Origin: DATKMS01 sp035541735
GTDB lineage: Bacteria; Desulfobacterota; Binatia; HRBIN30
Direction of reading: 5' to 3'
Assembly (NCBI GenBank): GCA_035541735.1
Contig: DATKMS010000082.1
Coordinates: 1-5,043, forward strand
Length of the DNA: 5,043 bases
Within the stretch, counting starts at the first letter, position 1. The number at the start of each line of letters is the position of its first letter. Positions 4,361 through 5,043 of this stretch are shown here, piece by piece. The notes beneath the pieces are model-generated. The model saw only the letters and a program-made list of their open reading frames with translations, was not told where the DNA came from and ran no database searches. The translations under genes and the position numbers were made by a program.

Positions 4361-5043
4361 TCGTCGCTCCCCAACCCGAGCAGCCGGCGCGCGATGATGT
4401 TGCGCTGCACCTCGCCGGTGCCGCCGTAGATCGTCGCGGCACGCGAGTACAGATACTCGTTGCGCCACACCTCACCGGCAACGGTGTCATCCATCTCGAT
4501 CAACCCGGGGAGGAGCCGCTGAACCGCGTCGTAGGTCGTCTGCTCGGCGGTCGCGACGAGGACCTTGTCAATGGATGTCTCCGCGCCGAGCGTTCCGGTC
4601 TGCGCGAATCGGTGCTGCGTGGCACGCGAGCGGGCGCGGAGCGCGTGGAGCTGCACGTACGCCTCCCCCACGATCTCCGCAGCGCGGTCGTGGTCCGGTG
4701 CGATCTCGACGAGCCGCTGCAGCCGCCGGTAGAGGTAGGCGATGCGCTGCCAGAAGCACGAGGAGCGCTCGTAGGGGAGAATGCTCATGGCGACGGCCCA
4801 GCCCCCGTTCAGCTCGCCGAGCATCCGGTCGGCCGAGACCACGACGTTGTCGAAGAACACCTCGGCGCACTCGCGCTCGCCGTTGAGCATCTCGAGGGGC
4901 GCGACGGTGATCCCGGGAGTGTCCATGTCGACGAAGAACGCGGTGATGCCGCGGTGGCGTGAATCGCCCGGCCCCGTGCGCGTGAGCAGCACGCAACGGT
5001 CGGAGAACTGGGCCAGGCTGGTCCAGACCTTCTGGCCGTTGAT
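4357..5043 (-). CDS. Acyl-CoA dehydrogenase, probable catalytic subunit, 5' partial
   Basis: The frame is open through the right window edge; 228 C-terminal residues are visible and about 150-170 should lie outside. The visible part starts INGQKVWTSLAQFSDRC, the flavin-binding strand of the ACAD middle domain, then ITAFFVDMDTPGITVAPL (33-50), AEVFFDNVVV (60-69), the GGWAVAMSILPYERSS helix (81-96) and the C-terminal AATIYGGTGEVQRNIIARRLLGL (202-224). The enzyme should introduce an alpha,beta double bond into an acyl-CoA using FAD and pass electrons to ETF. Glu92 in LPYERSS (codon 4770-4768) lies where IVD/LCAD-type dehydrogenases have their catalytic base. The other usual place, YEGT near the C-terminus, is YGGT here, consistent with that assignment. 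An internal GTG at 4992 is not the start, because conserved family sequence continues before it. It is translationally coupled to the next dehydrogenase by ATGA. Confidence 0.94.
   Translation of the reverse strand: MNGQKVWTSLAQFSDRCVLLTRTGPGDSRHRGITAFFVDMDTPGITVAPLEMLNGERECAEVFFDNVVVSADRMLGELNGGWAVAMSILPYERSSCFWQRIAYLYRRLQRLVEIAPDHDRAAEIVGEAYVQLHALRARSRATQHRFAQTGTLGAETSIDKVLVATAEQTTYDAVQRLLPGLIEMDDTVAGEVWRNEYLYSRAATIYGGTGEVQRNIIARRLLGLGSDE
4367..4372 (-). promoter_or_regulatory. Shine-Dalgarno of the second dehydrogenase gene
   Basis: GGGGAG on the minus strand lies within the last codons of the upstream dehydrogenase and 6 nt before the ATG at 4360. It supports that start over the longer open frame. 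Confidence 0.65.

Noticed and set aside
4174..4962. 262-codon plus-strand frame across both dehydrogenase genes
   Set aside because: It is antisense to conserved dehydrogenase sequence, with no start context or family similarity.

Overview
The window is high-GC bacterial DNA with long, tightly packed genes. It suggests an environmental bacterium with a large catabolic repertoire, such as an actinobacterium, a proteobacterium or an uncultured soil lineage. I cannot place it more precisely from sequence alone. Two catabolic gene groups point towards each other, and two complete type II toxin-antitoxin (TA) modules lie between them.

Left part, + strand: the 3' portion of a crotonase-fold gene (1-770) is followed after 49 nt by a second crotonase-fold gene (820-1665). 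The second gene matches 6-oxocamphor hydrolase closely, including every polar catalytic residue I could align, so it is probably a carbon-carbon hydrolase acting on a cyclic beta-diketone rather than an enoyl-CoA hydratase. The first crotonase lacks both classical hydratase glutamates and carries the same His...Asp pair as the hydrolase.

Middle: a Phd/YefM-type antitoxin and a PIN-domain (VapC-like) toxin on + (1793-2412, genes overlapping by 4 nt), then a 286-nt non-coding stretch with a perfect 15-bp inverted repeat, then a BrnT toxin and BrnA antitoxin on - (brnT 3230-2931, brnA 2947-2699, overlapping by 17 nt). Both modules have a repeat at the 5' end that looks like an autoregulatory operator: a 12-nt tandem repeat before the antitoxin gene, and a perfect 19-bp palindrome over the brnT start. 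This block is less GC-rich in places than the flanking genes and may have been acquired horizontally.

Right part, - strand: two acyl-CoA dehydrogenase (ACAD) genes overlapping by 4 nt (ATGA). The upstream one (5043-4357, 5' end outside the window) has a Glu where IVD/LCAD-type dehydrogenases have the catalytic base. The downstream one (4360-3290) is diverged and lacks it. This matches the paired, probably heteromeric ACADs of steroid side-chain and ring degradation. Together the flanking genes suggest CoA-dependent breakdown of an alicyclic, terpenoid or steroid-like compound, with the hydrolase opening a ring dione. That pathway is inference. No RNA gene, CRISPR array, transposase or integrase was seen.
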